This document shows positions 35,239 to 46,102 of a DNA stretch of 64,000 nucleotides, one piece after another. The translations under genes were made by a program, and so were the position numbers. The DNA is taken from assembly GCA_014238785.1 (NCBI GenBank), contig JABAAL010000041.1, forward strand, positions 1 to 64,000, read 5' to 3'. Position 1 is the first letter of the stretch. Every line of letters begins with the position of its first letter. The notes under the pieces were generated by a model. The model worked only from the letters and a program-made list of their open reading frames with translations, did no database searches and was not told the DNA's origin. Origin of the DNA: Phycisphaerales bacterium. Lineage in GTDB: Bacteria; Planctomycetota; Phycisphaerae; Phycisphaerales; SM1A02.

Positions 35239-35993
35239 CCACAATCTACGTATAACACTTGCCCCGTCACACCAGACGACATGTCACTTAACAACCAAGT
35301 TGCTGAGCTGCCGACATCTTCGCCGGTCACATTTCGTTTGAGGGGTGCTTTTTCTTCGACCCAATCCAAAATTGAACTAAAACCACCAACTGCCATCGAC
35401 GACAACGTTTTTAATGGTCCGCCGCTAATCGAATTGACACGAATGTTTTTCTCGCCAAGTTCCATGGCGAGGTACCTTGTTGCGGATTCTAGTGCGCTCT
35501 TTGCAACGCCCATAACGTTGTAACCAGGTACTGCTTTTACGGCTCCCAAATAACTCATTGAAATGATCGACCCACCATTTTTCATAAGAGGCGTCGCGCG
35601 ATTTGCCATCGCCATAAGGGTATATGCACTTATATCAAGCGCTTGGGTGTAGACATCACGCGGAGTCGCCGCGAACTTGCCTTCTTTGAGCCAATCTTTA
35701 TCTGCAAAAGCAATTGAGTGAACCAAAAAGTCAATCTCACCAAGTTGGTCAAAGACCTTATCGAGATCCTCATCACTTCCAGCATCCATAGAAATCAAAT
35801 TTGGCTCAGTGATACCGATTGCTTCCAGTGCTTTACGACATCTCCGCTCCATCTTTTCGCCTGGCAAATGTGTAAAAATACATTCTGCACCGTTTTCAAC
35901 AAGCGATTTAGCGATGTACCACGCGTAACTTCGTTCATTGGCAATGCCAACGACGAGACCTCTTTTGCCTTGCATTAATGTCATGTTGAGCAT
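35217..35993 (-). CDS. fabI: Enoyl-ACP reductase FabI
   Basis: 258 residues from MLNMTLMQGKRGLVVG; inner ATGs at 35984 and 35975 are equally possible. The frame continues upstream through the tRNA-Arg gene, which cannot be coding. SDR-fold FabI: GIANERSYAWYIAKSL for NADH, AFADKDWLKEGKF, SYLGAVKAVPGYNVMGVAKS with the Tyr-x6-Lys pair, and SGGPLKTLS. It does the last step of each fatty acid elongation cycle and is the triclosan target in other bacteria. Its end overlaps the MnmE-like gene by 22 bases, convergently. Confidence 0.94.
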   Translation of the reverse strand: MLNMTLMQGKRGLVVGIANERSYAWYIAKSLVENGAECIFTHLPGEKMERRCRKALEAIGITEPNLISMDAGSDEDLDKVFDQLGEIDFLVHSIAFADKDWLKEGKFAATPRDVYTQALDISAYTLMAMANRATPLMKNGGSIISMSYLGAVKAVPGYNVMGVAKSALESATRYLAMELGEKNIRVNSISGGPLKTLSSMAVGGFSSILDWVEEKAPLKRNVTGEDVGSSATWLLSDMSSGVTGQVLYVDCGYSSVGL

Positions 35994-36028
35994 GATACCG
36001 CAGCAACTCGCACAGCGGTACAGGGTGC

Positions 36029-36034
36029 TATAAT
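36029..36034 (+). promoter_or_regulatory. -10 box of tRNA-Arg
   Basis: Perfect TATAAT ending 16 bases before the tRNA. No strong -35 lies 17 bases upstream. Position fits a tRNA promoter with a start near 36041. Confidence 0.5.
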
Positions 36035-36049
36035 CCTCATCCCAACCAA

Positions 36050-36123
36050 GCGCGTGTAGCTCAACTGGATAGAGCATCGGCCTTCGAAGCCGAGGGTTGC
36101 GGGTTCGAGTCCCTCCACGCGTG
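36050..36123 (+). tRNA. tRNA-Arg (anticodon TCG)
   Basis: Cloverleaf of 74 bases: acceptor GCGCGTG/CACGCGT (first pair G-T), D arm GCTC/GAGC, anticodon stem TCGGC/GCCGA with loop CTTCGAA (anticodon TCG), variable GGGTT, T arm GCGGG/CCCTC with loop TTCGAGT and one C-T mismatch, discriminator G. CCA is not encoded. Reads CGA-type arginine codons. Confidence 0.92.
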
Positions 36124-36173
36124 TTTCTGGTGGGTTAAGCATGTGCAAATGCCTCGCAGAATGCACGTCTAGC

Positions 36174-37082
36174 TTACGACGACAGCATTTGTGGCACTCT
36201 CGCTTTTTTACTCAACACAATCCAGGCCGCAGGAAGAATAACCAAGAGTAAGCCAACTAATTGTAAAAAATCAAATGCGAATGCTGTTTTTGTCATGCCA
36301 AAAGCATACGCAAAAACTGTGGCGACCATAATTCCAATAGTCCCTGAAATTGAACCGAGGATTTGAATGACTTTTGCAACGAGTGCCTGGTACACACTTG
36401 CCGATCCAGCAACAATCAAAAGAAGAACCGTCCCCTGCGTATCAAAGACGACATCCATGTGCCTGTGCCCGTCTTCAATAAAGAAAATGGTGACACCCAA
36501 AATGCACACAACTAATGCATAATGCAATGCGATGATCGTCGCTGGAATTTCCATCATGGCGCGAACCATCATGATTGAAATTGCGCGCAAAACTGTAAAA
36601 AAAAGAAGAATCCCAATAACACCATATGTATCAGGCGGTTTCGCGTTTACAAGTACCCCCATGCCAACAACCACTAATACCGCTGCGACCCAAAATAGGT
36701 TTGCATATCTTTTCCGCAAGAAAAACATAGACAACAGTGCAATCCAAATTGGCTGCGTACTCGTAATTGTAGTGACGTCCGCCGAAGTGACTTTTGTTAC
36801 TGCATAAAACATCCATATCGTATAGAAGGACAACAAGAGGCTACGCACGATGAGTTTTGTATGAAACAACTTGAATGATTTCAAATACGGCCACGCGATT
36901 GCAAGCGCAACAAGACCGCCAAATATTCCGCGAACAAACAGTGCGGCTTGCCAAGCCAAATCATGTTTTGGCGCCTTTGCCGCTTCTAAACAAATCGCAA
37001 GTGCTAGTCCTGCACAAAGAAGCAGTGCAATACCCTGCTTTTTCTTAAACTTATGGGATGCGCCTACCATCAACCGCATCAT
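36174..37082 (-). CDS. EamA/DMT-family transporter
   Basis: 302 residues from the double Met start at 37082/37079; the frame extends upstream but that part is antisense to the amidase gene. Ten hydrophobic helices in two EamA repeats, the first with the motif TSTQPIWIALLSMFFLRKRY (about 105-124) typical of drug/metabolite exporters, the second ending in a Lys/Arg-rich cytoplasmic tail. Substrate cannot be inferred. It is divergent from the nitrilase-family gene with 21 bases between starts, so both promoters overlap. Confidence 0.85.
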   Translation of the reverse strand: MMRLMVGASHKFKKKQGIALLLCAGLALAICLEAAKAPKHDLAWQAALFVRGIFGGLVALAIAWPYLKSFKLFHTKLIVRSLLLSFYTIWMFYAVTKVTSADVTTITSTQPIWIALLSMFFLRKRYANLFWVAAVLVVVGMGVLVNAKPPDTYGVIGILLFFTVLRAISIMMVRAMMEIPATIIALHYALVVCILGVTIFFIEDGHRHMDVVFDTQGTVLLLIVAGSASVYQALVAKVIQILGSISGTIGIMVATVFAYAFGMTKTAFAFDFLQLVGLLLVILPAAWIVLSKKARVPQMLSS

Positions 37083-37103
37083 AATCGAATCAAGTGATAT
37101 CCT

Positions 37104-37937
37104 ATGGGGATGGAATCCTTGACGATTGCGATGATTAGTGACGTTTTTTTTGGCAATGGAGCGAATGAACGACTTGTTTCGAGATTGCACGAAGCAAAAA
37201 ATGCTGGTGCTGACCTTGTCGTACTCCCTGAAATCGCATGCAACGCATGGTCGCCATCGACAAGAACCCTCCAAGACAAAGATGCAGAAGAACTTGGCGG
37301 ACAGCGTTGCACCATGCAATCGAAGGCTGCAAAGGAAGTTGGAGTCGGATTAATTGGCGCTGCAATTTTGCAAGAGGGCACTCAGCGATACAACACGTGT
37401 TTGTTTTGGGATGAAAATGGCTTGCTCCTTGGTACATACCAAAAGCATCACATTCCTGAAGAAGAAGGATTTTGGGAAACGAGCCATTACTCGCAAGGCG
37501 CAGAGGGCTTTCCCGTGTTTGCATTCCATGGATTTACTATTGGCATTCAAATTTGCTCCGATATGAATAGGCCCCAAGGATCGCATATACTCGGGGCATC
37601 TGGCGCTGATGTCATTGTGGGGCCCCGCAGCACTGAATGTGCAACATACGATAGATGGCGGCCTGTTTGGATCGCCAACGCGCTAACGACGGGCTGCTTC
37701 GTTTGCTCTGTAAATCGACCTTCGCCAGAGAATGGCGTCTTGATCGGTGGACCGTCAATCGCAATTTCACCAAATGGCGAAGTACTCGTAGAAAGTTGCG
37801 ATGCAATAACTCTATTCAGAGTGCGTCAAAGTACGATAAAACAATACAGGCAAGAGTACCCCGGCTACTTGCCATGCCGAAGCGATTTGTACGCTTCTTG
37901 CTGGGAAGCAGTAAAGGATAAAAAACATGAACAATGA
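37104..37937 (+). CDS. Carbon-nitrogen hydrolase (nitrilase superfamily)
   Basis: 277 residues. The Glu-Lys-Cys triad of the superfamily is intact: Glu43 in LPEIACN, Lys114 in YQKHHIPEEEGFW, Cys151 in IQICSDMNRP. The last motif resembles N-carbamoylputrescine amidase and beta-ureidopropionase type enzymes, so a carbamoyl or amide substrate is likely. An alternative GTG/ATG start within the first codons would not alter the domain. Its end overlaps the following gene by 11 bases, tying it to the beta-repeat membrane protein. Confidence 0.85.
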   Translation: MGMESLTIAMISDVFFGNGANERLVSRLHEAKNAGADLVVLPEIACNAWSPSTRTLQDKDAEELGGQRCTMQSKAAKEVGVGLIGAAILQEGTQRYNTCLFWDENGLLLGTYQKHHIPEEEGFWETSHYSQGAEGFPVFAFHGFTIGIQICSDMNRPQGSHILGASGADVIVGPRSTECATYDRWRPVWIANALTTGCFVCSVNRPSPENGVLIGGPSIAISPNGEVLVESCDAITLFRVRQSTIKQYRQEYPGYLPCRSDLYASCWEAVKDKKHEQ

Positions 37938-38781
37938 ACGACTTACGCAAATCGAAGAACAACTTGGCTCGCTTCGCAAAAGCATGCATCGATGGCGAAT
38001 AGCGTCTTTCGCACTCTTATTTGGAGCCGGCTTGCTCGCAGCTCAAGCGGTAGGGCCAACGGTCATCGATCATCTTGTTGTCAACAGAATTGATGTTCTT
38101 GGCGATTCCGGGACGCCGGTTGTTTCGATAGCGAAGACTGATGTTGGCGGACGAATAGATTTGTACAACCAAAGTGGTGTTAATTTACTTCGTGTTTCAA
38201 GTACGCCAAATGGTGGCGACGTGGCCATTTGGGACGACAAAGGAACGAATGTTGCTGGAATTTGGTCTGCAGAGACTGGGGGGACGTTTTCGTTATGGAA
38301 TGCAAAAGGTGAAGAGTTATCACAATTTGCCAGTGGCGCACTAACCCTAAGTGGCGCGAATGCTTCATTGCATCTTCAAAATGAACAGCGCGTCCCTGTT
38401 GCCGTTGTAGCAAGTGATCCACAAGGAAATGGACGGTTTCAAATTGCTGATGCTGCTGGCAATGTAGTTTCTGAAATGCTTATGCTTCCGGACATAGGCG
38501 GTGGCATTATTGTCAATTCAACAACTGGTAAAAAAATGGGCGTACTTGCAGCAACTGAAAAAGGTGGGCGATTGAATTTGTTGAATGCTCGAGGTGTTCC
38601 TGTCTTTATTGCTTCAACGACCGGCGAATCCGGAGGCGGTGCAATGACTGTTACAAATCAGCGTGGAATACCTGTTGTAATTATGAAATCTGACGAAGAG
38701 CATCTTGGTATTATTAAAGTATTAGATGCCGACGGCGATGGCGCCCGCACTGTTCGCCCACTCCGTGGTTACTCTCCCTGA
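37927..38781 (+). CDS. Membrane-anchored beta-repeat protein, unknown function
   Basis: 284 residues, not recognised. A polar, helix-forming start (1-22), one membrane segment (about 26-44), and then about eight degenerate repeats of 25-30 residues with the pattern GG-hydrophobic-x-hydrophobic-(N/D)-x-x-G-x-x-hydrophobic, for example GGRIDLYNQSGVNLLRV, GGTFSLWNAKGEELSQF, GGRLNLLNARGVPVFIA. Such spacing suggests a beta-solenoid or stacked hairpins outside the membrane. Cys is absent. It overlaps the amidase gene by 11 bases and rnc by 13 bases (convergent). Confidence 0.75.
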   Translation: MNNERLTQIEEQLGSLRKSMHRWRIASFALLFGAGLLAAQAVGPTVIDHLVVNRIDVLGDSGTPVVSIAKTDVGGRIDLYNQSGVNLLRVSSTPNGGDVAIWDDKGTNVAGIWSAETGGTFSLWNAKGEELSQFASGALTLSGANASLHLQNEQRVPVAVVASDPQGNGRFQIADAAGNVVSEMLMLPDIGGGIIVNSTTGKKMGVLAATEKGGRLNLLNARGVPVFIASTTGESGGGAMTVTNQRGIPVVIMKSDEEHLGIIKVLDADGDGARTVRPLRGYSP

Positions 38782-39497
38782 AATTGTCTGATTTCAACTG
38801 AACCGTCCTCATGTTCTTGGGCAAGTTCTAAATCCTTGAGCGCTTCGAGCGCAGCAAGTTGTTCTGCTTGTTTTTTTGAGGGCCCCCACTTAGCGGGGTA
38901 TCTTTTGCCATCAAGTTCCACGCATATTTCGAAACATTTTGCGTGATCGGGACCTTTTTCATCGAGGATAACATAGGCGGGTGTGCTTCCAGCCATTTTT
39001 TGTCCGATTTGTTGGAGAACAGATTTGTAATTATCTTGGTGGGTGGAAGATGCCGCTTCTTCAATCCGAGTTCCCATAGTAGTAAGCACAAATTCTTTTG
39101 CTGGTTCAAAACCGCCATCAAGGTAGATTGCTCCGATGACGGCTTCATAGGCGGCGCCGGTAACGGACGTAGGGAGCGTCAAGCCATTCATTCCTTTACC
39201 AACACGGAGTATTCTGCCGAGTTCTAGCTCATCTGCGACTTCTGCACAAACTCGGCGGCTCACTACGGCTGATTTGATCTTGGTCATTTCGCCTTCTTCA
39301 TAGTCTGGATACCTGTCAAATGTCTCGTGACATATAACAAATCCAAGAACAGCATCGCCAAGAAATTCAAGACGTTCATTAGAATCTTCACGTTGATCTA
39401 CGGCTGATGAATGGGATAGGGCTTGCTCTAAGAAGGCATGATTCTTGAACTTGTAACCAATAATGCTTTGTACGGCGTTAATCCAGTCGTTATCCAT
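38769..39497 (-). CDS. rnc: Ribonuclease III
   Basis: 242 residues. RNase III domain with the signature ERLEFLGDAVLGF (about 41-53) carrying catalytic Glu and Asp residues, and YEAVIGAIYLDGGFEPA with the second metal-binding pair. A dsRNA-binding domain follows from about residue 160 (NYKSVLQQIGQK to AEQLAALEAL). It cleaves double-stranded RNA in rRNA and mRNA maturation. It is divergent from rpmH. Confidence 0.95.
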   Translation of the reverse strand: MDNDWINAVQSIIGYKFKNHAFLEQALSHSSAVDQREDSNERLEFLGDAVLGFVICHETFDRYPDYEEGEMTKIKSAVVSRRVCAEVADELELGRILRVGKGMNGLTLPTSVTGAAYEAVIGAIYLDGGFEPAKEFVLTTMGTRIEEAASSTHQDNYKSVLQQIGQKMAGSTPAYVILDEKGPDHAKCFEICVELDGKRYPAKWGPSKKQAEQLAALEALKDLELAQEHEDGSVEIRQFQGE

Positions 39498-39523
39498 GGC
39501 TCAAGAATGTTATTGTACCTTGC

Positions 39524-39552
39524 TTGCCAATTTGTGGTGATTCAGGTAGAAT
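39524..39552 (+). promoter_or_regulatory. Promoter of rpmH
   Basis: TTGCCA at 39524-39529 and TAGAAT at 39547-39552 with a 17-base spacer. Predicted start is about 39559, leaving a leader of about 32 bases before the L34 start codon. Confidence 0.7.
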
Positions 39553-39590
39553 GAGTTGCTCGGCAAAAAGCCGGTTTAGGAGTTTTACCC

Positions 39591-39725
39591 ATGGCTGTGC
39601 ATTATCCACGACGATCTAGTAATATTAAACGAGCCCGCTCTATTGGGTTCCGCGCACGCATGAGAACCAAAAATGGCCGAAAGATTATTTCACGCCAACG
39701 TCGAATCGGACGCAAAATCAGTTAA
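39591..39725 (+). CDS. rpmH: 50S ribosomal protein L34
   Basis: 44 residues, very basic. After an unusual start [10 protein letters not shown], the L34 core is unmistakable: [20 protein letters not shown] (11-30), then [17 protein letters not shown] at 39578-39582 is spaced 8 bases from the ATG. In most bacteria rnpA and yidC follow rpmH; here a terminator follows and the next gene runs the other way, so the L34 gene is monocistronic with its own promoter. Confidence 0.95.
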   Translation: MAVHYPRRSSNIKRARSIGFRARMRTKNGRKIISRQRRIGRKIS

Positions 39726-39750
39726 CTTCCCAATTTTCCAGTTTCCTAAA

Positions 39751-39776
39751 AGGTCGCCAAAAGGCGACCTTTTTTT
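39751..39776 (+). terminator. Intrinsic terminator after rpmH
   Basis: Perfect 8-bp stem AGGTCGCC/GGCGACCT with an AAAA loop, followed by Ts. It closes the single-gene rpmH transcript. Confidence 0.95.
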
Positions 39777-39811
39777 ATGCCCCTCAAAAAACAACCCCTC
39801 TTATGAATTTT

Positions 39812-40333
39812 TTAAACGACATGCCCACTAGGAATATTTGGATGGCCATTTGCAATGAAATCTAGAATGCGTTCTTTGCAGCCGTCCATGTCGCAAGAGG
39901 TATCAATCCCACAAGTACCAAGCATCGCGTACGTCGGCAAACGGTTTAATCGCATCTCCTTATCATCACAACACAACGCTGGGCGATCGTTACCCGCTGC
40001 AATTCGCAATGATGTCACCTCCTCGCTTGCCGTCAAATTAAACACCACTTCGCAAGTGGCAATCGCTTTTGCAACCAAAGGAATCATCGGCGCACCTCCG
40101 CCAAGTGAAACAACAATGTCCCGTTCAAACAACTCCGGTATCACACGCATTTCAGCTTCCCTCCAGCCTTCCTCGCCAATAACGCTCCAAGCGTCCTCTA
40201 CCGATGAATAACCAAGAAAAGCAAGTACCTCACAATCAGAGTCAATGAATGGCACATCAAGTTCCTCAGATAGCCACCGACCAAGCGTTGACTTTCCAGA
40301 ACAACGGAATCCAATAAAAGCAATCGTAGACAT
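39812..40333 (-). CDS. aroK: Shikimate kinase
   Basis: 173 residues from MSTIAFIGFRCSGKST, the usual size; the frame extends 30 codons upstream into ilvC. P-loop GFRCSGKS (8-15), shikimate-binding Asp in FIDSDCE, Arg in EEGWREAEMRVI, GGGAP loop (SLGGGAPMIP), and the lid Arg in NDRPAL. The tail has four Cys (TYAMLGTCGIDTSCDMDGC), unusual for the family. It phosphorylates shikimate in aromatic amino-acid synthesis. Divergent from ilvC by 25 bases. Confidence 0.9.
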   Translation of the reverse strand: MSTIAFIGFRCSGKSTLGRWLSEELDVPFIDSDCEVLAFLGYSSVEDAWSVIGEEGWREAEMRVIPELFERDIVVSLGGGAPMIPLVAKAIATCEVVFNLTASEEVTSLRIAAGNDRPALCCDDKEMRLNRLPTYAMLGTCGIDTSCDMDGCKERILDFIANGHPNIPSGHVV

Positions 40334-40358
40334 CCTTCCATGGTATGCTCGTAACACT

Positions 40359-41333
40359 ATGCATGCCAACCCAATAAATATATTAAAAAACAGCGAGGTC
40401 CCTCTATGTGGCCTCCATGGCAAGAAAGTCTCAATTATCGGCTACGGAAACCAAGGCAAAGCCCACGCTCAAAACCTTCGGGATAGCGGGATAGATGTCA
40501 TCATCGGCGCAAGATCACCCAAAGAGGCTATCACAGACGGCTTCACAGCTGTGTCTATCGCTCAAGCATCGACCGCCGATCTCATCATCATCGCTCTCCC
40601 AGATGAATTACAAGGCGAACTTTTCACATCACAGATAAAACCAAACCTTTCACCAAACACGACCCTTGGCTTCATCCACGGCTTTGCAATCCATTACGGC
40701 CATATTGATCCACCCTTGGGAGTCGGCGTTGTCATGGTTGCACCAAAGGGTCCTGGCATTACCGTCCGCGAAAAATTCCTCAGAGGAAAAGGCGTGCTTG
40801 CGCTCATAGCCGTTGAACGCGAAAATGCGTCGAATACCGCAAGAGAGCTCGCTCTGGGGTGGGCTGCGGGAATTGGTTCTGCACGAGTTGGAGTCCTCGA
40901 GTCAACATTCAAAGACGAAACCGAAACGGATCTTTTTGGTGAACAAGCCATCATCGTCGGTGGGCTTACAACACTCATCAAAGCATCCTTCGAAACTCTT
41001 GTTGATGCGGGGTACCCCCCCGCACTTGCTTATATTGAATGTTGTCACGAAGTAAAACAAGTCGCCGACATCATTCACGAAAAGGGTATCGCCGAAATGA
41101 TGGGCGCCATCAGCAATACCGCAGAAATGGGCGCCTACGAAGCGATGACTCTTCTTGACGATGAACAACTACGGTCCCACCTTCGTACTCTTTTGAAGAA
41201 CGTAAAAGACGGCTCGTTCGCCTCGAGGCTCGTCAACAAGGAAATTGAGAACAAGAAAGAAGCGCTTAGCAATCATGAAATTGAACGCATTGGCAAGGAA
41301 ATCCGAAGCATCATGCAACAAGATGACGATTAA
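40359..41333 (+). CDS. ilvC: Ketol-acid reductoisomerase
   Basis: 324 residues from MHANPINILKNSEVP, right for the short class I enzyme; the frame opens further upstream over aroK. NADPH fold with GYGNQGKAHAQNLRDSG, HGFAIHYGHIDPP, the VAPKGPG loop, and the C-terminal metal-binding domain with DETETDLFGEQ and the AYIECCHEVK and AEMGAYEA helices. It makes valine/isoleucine precursors. ilvB/ilvN are not adjacent. It is followed 6 bases later by uppP, an unrelated partner. Confidence 0.95.
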   Translation: MHANPINILKNSEVPLCGLHGKKVSIIGYGNQGKAHAQNLRDSGIDVIIGARSPKEAITDGFTAVSIAQASTADLIIIALPDELQGELFTSQIKPNLSPNTTLGFIHGFAIHYGHIDPPLGVGVVMVAPKGPGITVREKFLRGKGVLALIAVERENASNTARELALGWAAGIGSARVGVLESTFKDETETDLFGEQAIIVGGLTTLIKASFETLVDAGYPPALAYIECCHEVKQVADIIHEKGIAEMMGAISNTAEMGAYEAMTLLDDEQLRSHLRTLLKNVKDGSFASRLVNKEIENKKEALSNHEIERIGKEIRSIMQQDDD

Positions 41334-41339
41334 TGCTTG

Positions 41340-42389
41340 ATGGATTATATTCAAGCAATCATCTTAGGAATCGTTGAAGGCTTAACCGAATTCATACCAG
41401 TCAGCTCTACTGGACACCTCATCATCGCTAAGTCCTACATGGGGCTCACGGACAACATCGACCCGTTCCTCATTGTTATCCAAAGCGGCGCAATCCTCGC
41501 CGTCCTTGGTCTCTACAGAAAACGTGTCGCTGAGATGGTGCGAGGACTCCTTGGCAAAAACTCCGCTGGACTCAAACTAGCCATCAATCTCATTATTGCC
41601 TTTTTGCCTGCTGCAGTTTTCGGATTTCTCCTCGATGACACGATTGATGAATGGCTCATGGGACCGATACCAGTAAGTTGGGCGCTTGCCATCGGTGGAG
41701 TTCTTATGATTTTTGCTGCACGTTGGCAACGAAGCGCTTTCCACGAAGGCAGCGGCAGCCATAGCTTCATCGACATTGAACACCTCACCTGGAAACGTGC
41801 TTTACTCATTGGTTTTGTTCAATGCCTTGCTATGTTTCCAGGAACAAGCAGGTCTATGGTCACCATTGTTGCGAGCATGGCAATGGGCATGAAACCAAAG
41901 CACGCTGCAGAGTTTAGTTTTTTACTTGGCTTGCCAACACTCGGCGGCGCAACAGTATTCAAACTTTATAAAGAGTCTGACACGCTCTCAACTTTGGATT
42001 TTGGCCCAATGATACTCGGCATTATCATCTCTTTTATTACAGCAGCGATTGCAATCAAATGGCTCGTTGCCTATCTTTCGAAGCACGGACTTGCTCTTTT
42101 TGGCTGGTATAGAATTGCACTGGCGATTGTGGTCGTTGTTTATTTCGCTGACGGGGTAAACAACGAGTCAAGTACGCCAGATGGCGGAGCTGCAATTTCT
42201 TCCACTGTTTCGCCTGTCACTTTTGCAAATGACCATTGCCCCGCATTTCCAGTTGCAATCCAAGAAACGCCATCAACAATAACTGGGCCAACGGCTGATT
42301 GCCATCTTCCCGACTTAATCTCTTGGTCGCCCTTCATCAGTGACCATTGCAATCCGTTAATTTCACCGCCTGAAGAAACACGCCAGTAG
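41340..42389 (+). CDS. uppP: Undecaprenyl-diphosphatase UppP with non-homologous tail
   Basis: 349 residues; the family has about 270. The membrane enzyme recycles the lipid carrier for wall synthesis and carries both active-site motifs, EGLTEFIPVSSTGHL (about 13-27) and PGTSRSMVT. After the last helix (about residue 265) the frame continues for some 80 Pro/Ser/Thr/Cys-rich residues. That tail is fully antisense to the 130-residue gene at 42140-42532 and looks like a shadow translation after a lost or displaced stop, yet no stop codon interrupts it. The ATG at 41340 is taken rather than the TTG one codon earlier. Confidence 0.9.
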   Translation: MDYIQAIILGIVEGLTEFIPVSSTGHLIIAKSYMGLTDNIDPFLIVIQSGAILAVLGLYRKRVAEMVRGLLGKNSAGLKLAINLIIAFLPAAVFGFLLDDTIDEWLMGPIPVSWALAIGGVLMIFAARWQRSAFHEGSGSHSFIDIEHLTWKRALLIGFVQCLAMFPGTSRSMVTIVASMAMGMKPKHAAEFSFLLGLPTLGGATVFKLYKESDTLSTLDFGPMILGIIISFITAAIAIKWLVAYLSKHGLALFGWYRIALAIVVVVYFADGVNNESSTPDGGAAISSTVSPVTFANDHCPAFPVAIQETPSTITGPTADCHLPDLISWSPFISDHCNPLISPPEETRQ

Positions 42390-42532
42390 ACTTCACCAGC
42401 GCCGGGAAGATTCACAATGGTCGGCTGAGGAAATAGCGTTCCACCAAGCGCCCATGCAAGCAACCCAGCCATGACAAAAAAAATAGCGGCTTTGATAAGT
42501 AGCGAACGAAAACCTAGTACAACTTGACCCAT
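42140..42532 (-). CDS. Small membrane-anchored protein, unknown
   Basis: 130 residues. A basic start followed by one hydrophobic segment (AAIFFVMAGLLAWALGG, about 15-31) looks like a signal anchor. The remaining 95 residues are extracytoplasmic beta-like sequence with WRVSSGGEINGLQWSLMKG and DGVSWIATGNAGQWSF. No family recognised. Its last 250 bases overlap the 3' end of uppP on the opposite strand. It lies 12 bases upstream of ligA on the same strand. Codon use and the plausible membrane topology favour this over the uppP tail as the real protein. Confidence 0.6.
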   Translation of the reverse strand: MGQVVLGFRSLLIKAAIFFVMAGLLAWALGGTLFPQPTIVNLPGAGEVYWRVSSGGEINGLQWSLMKGDQEIKSGRWQSAVGPVIVDGVSWIATGNAGQWSFAKVTGETVEEIAAPPSGVLDSLFTPSAK

Positions 42533-42544
42533 AGTTTTTGGATT

Positions 42545-46014
<3,470 letters not shown>

Positions 46015-46035
46015 ATTCCTCGGATGAATTTTTTT

Positions 46036-46081
46036 AAAAAAAAGCGGCGTAGATGATGCAAAAATACATCTTCTACGCCGC
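46036..46081 (-). terminator. Intrinsic terminator of the thioredoxin-like gene
   Basis: A 10-bp perfect stem (46044-46053 with 46072-46081) extended by inner GATG/CATC pairs. On the minus strand it is followed by eight Ts. It lies 22 bases after the stop of the gene at 46103. Confidence 0.92.
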
Positions 46082-46102
46082 ATAATTAAGATGTAAGACT
46101 AG

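Noticed and set aside
36078-36123. Extension of fabI upstream to 36077
   Set aside because: It would run through the tRNA-Arg gene on the other strand; family alignments start near 35993.
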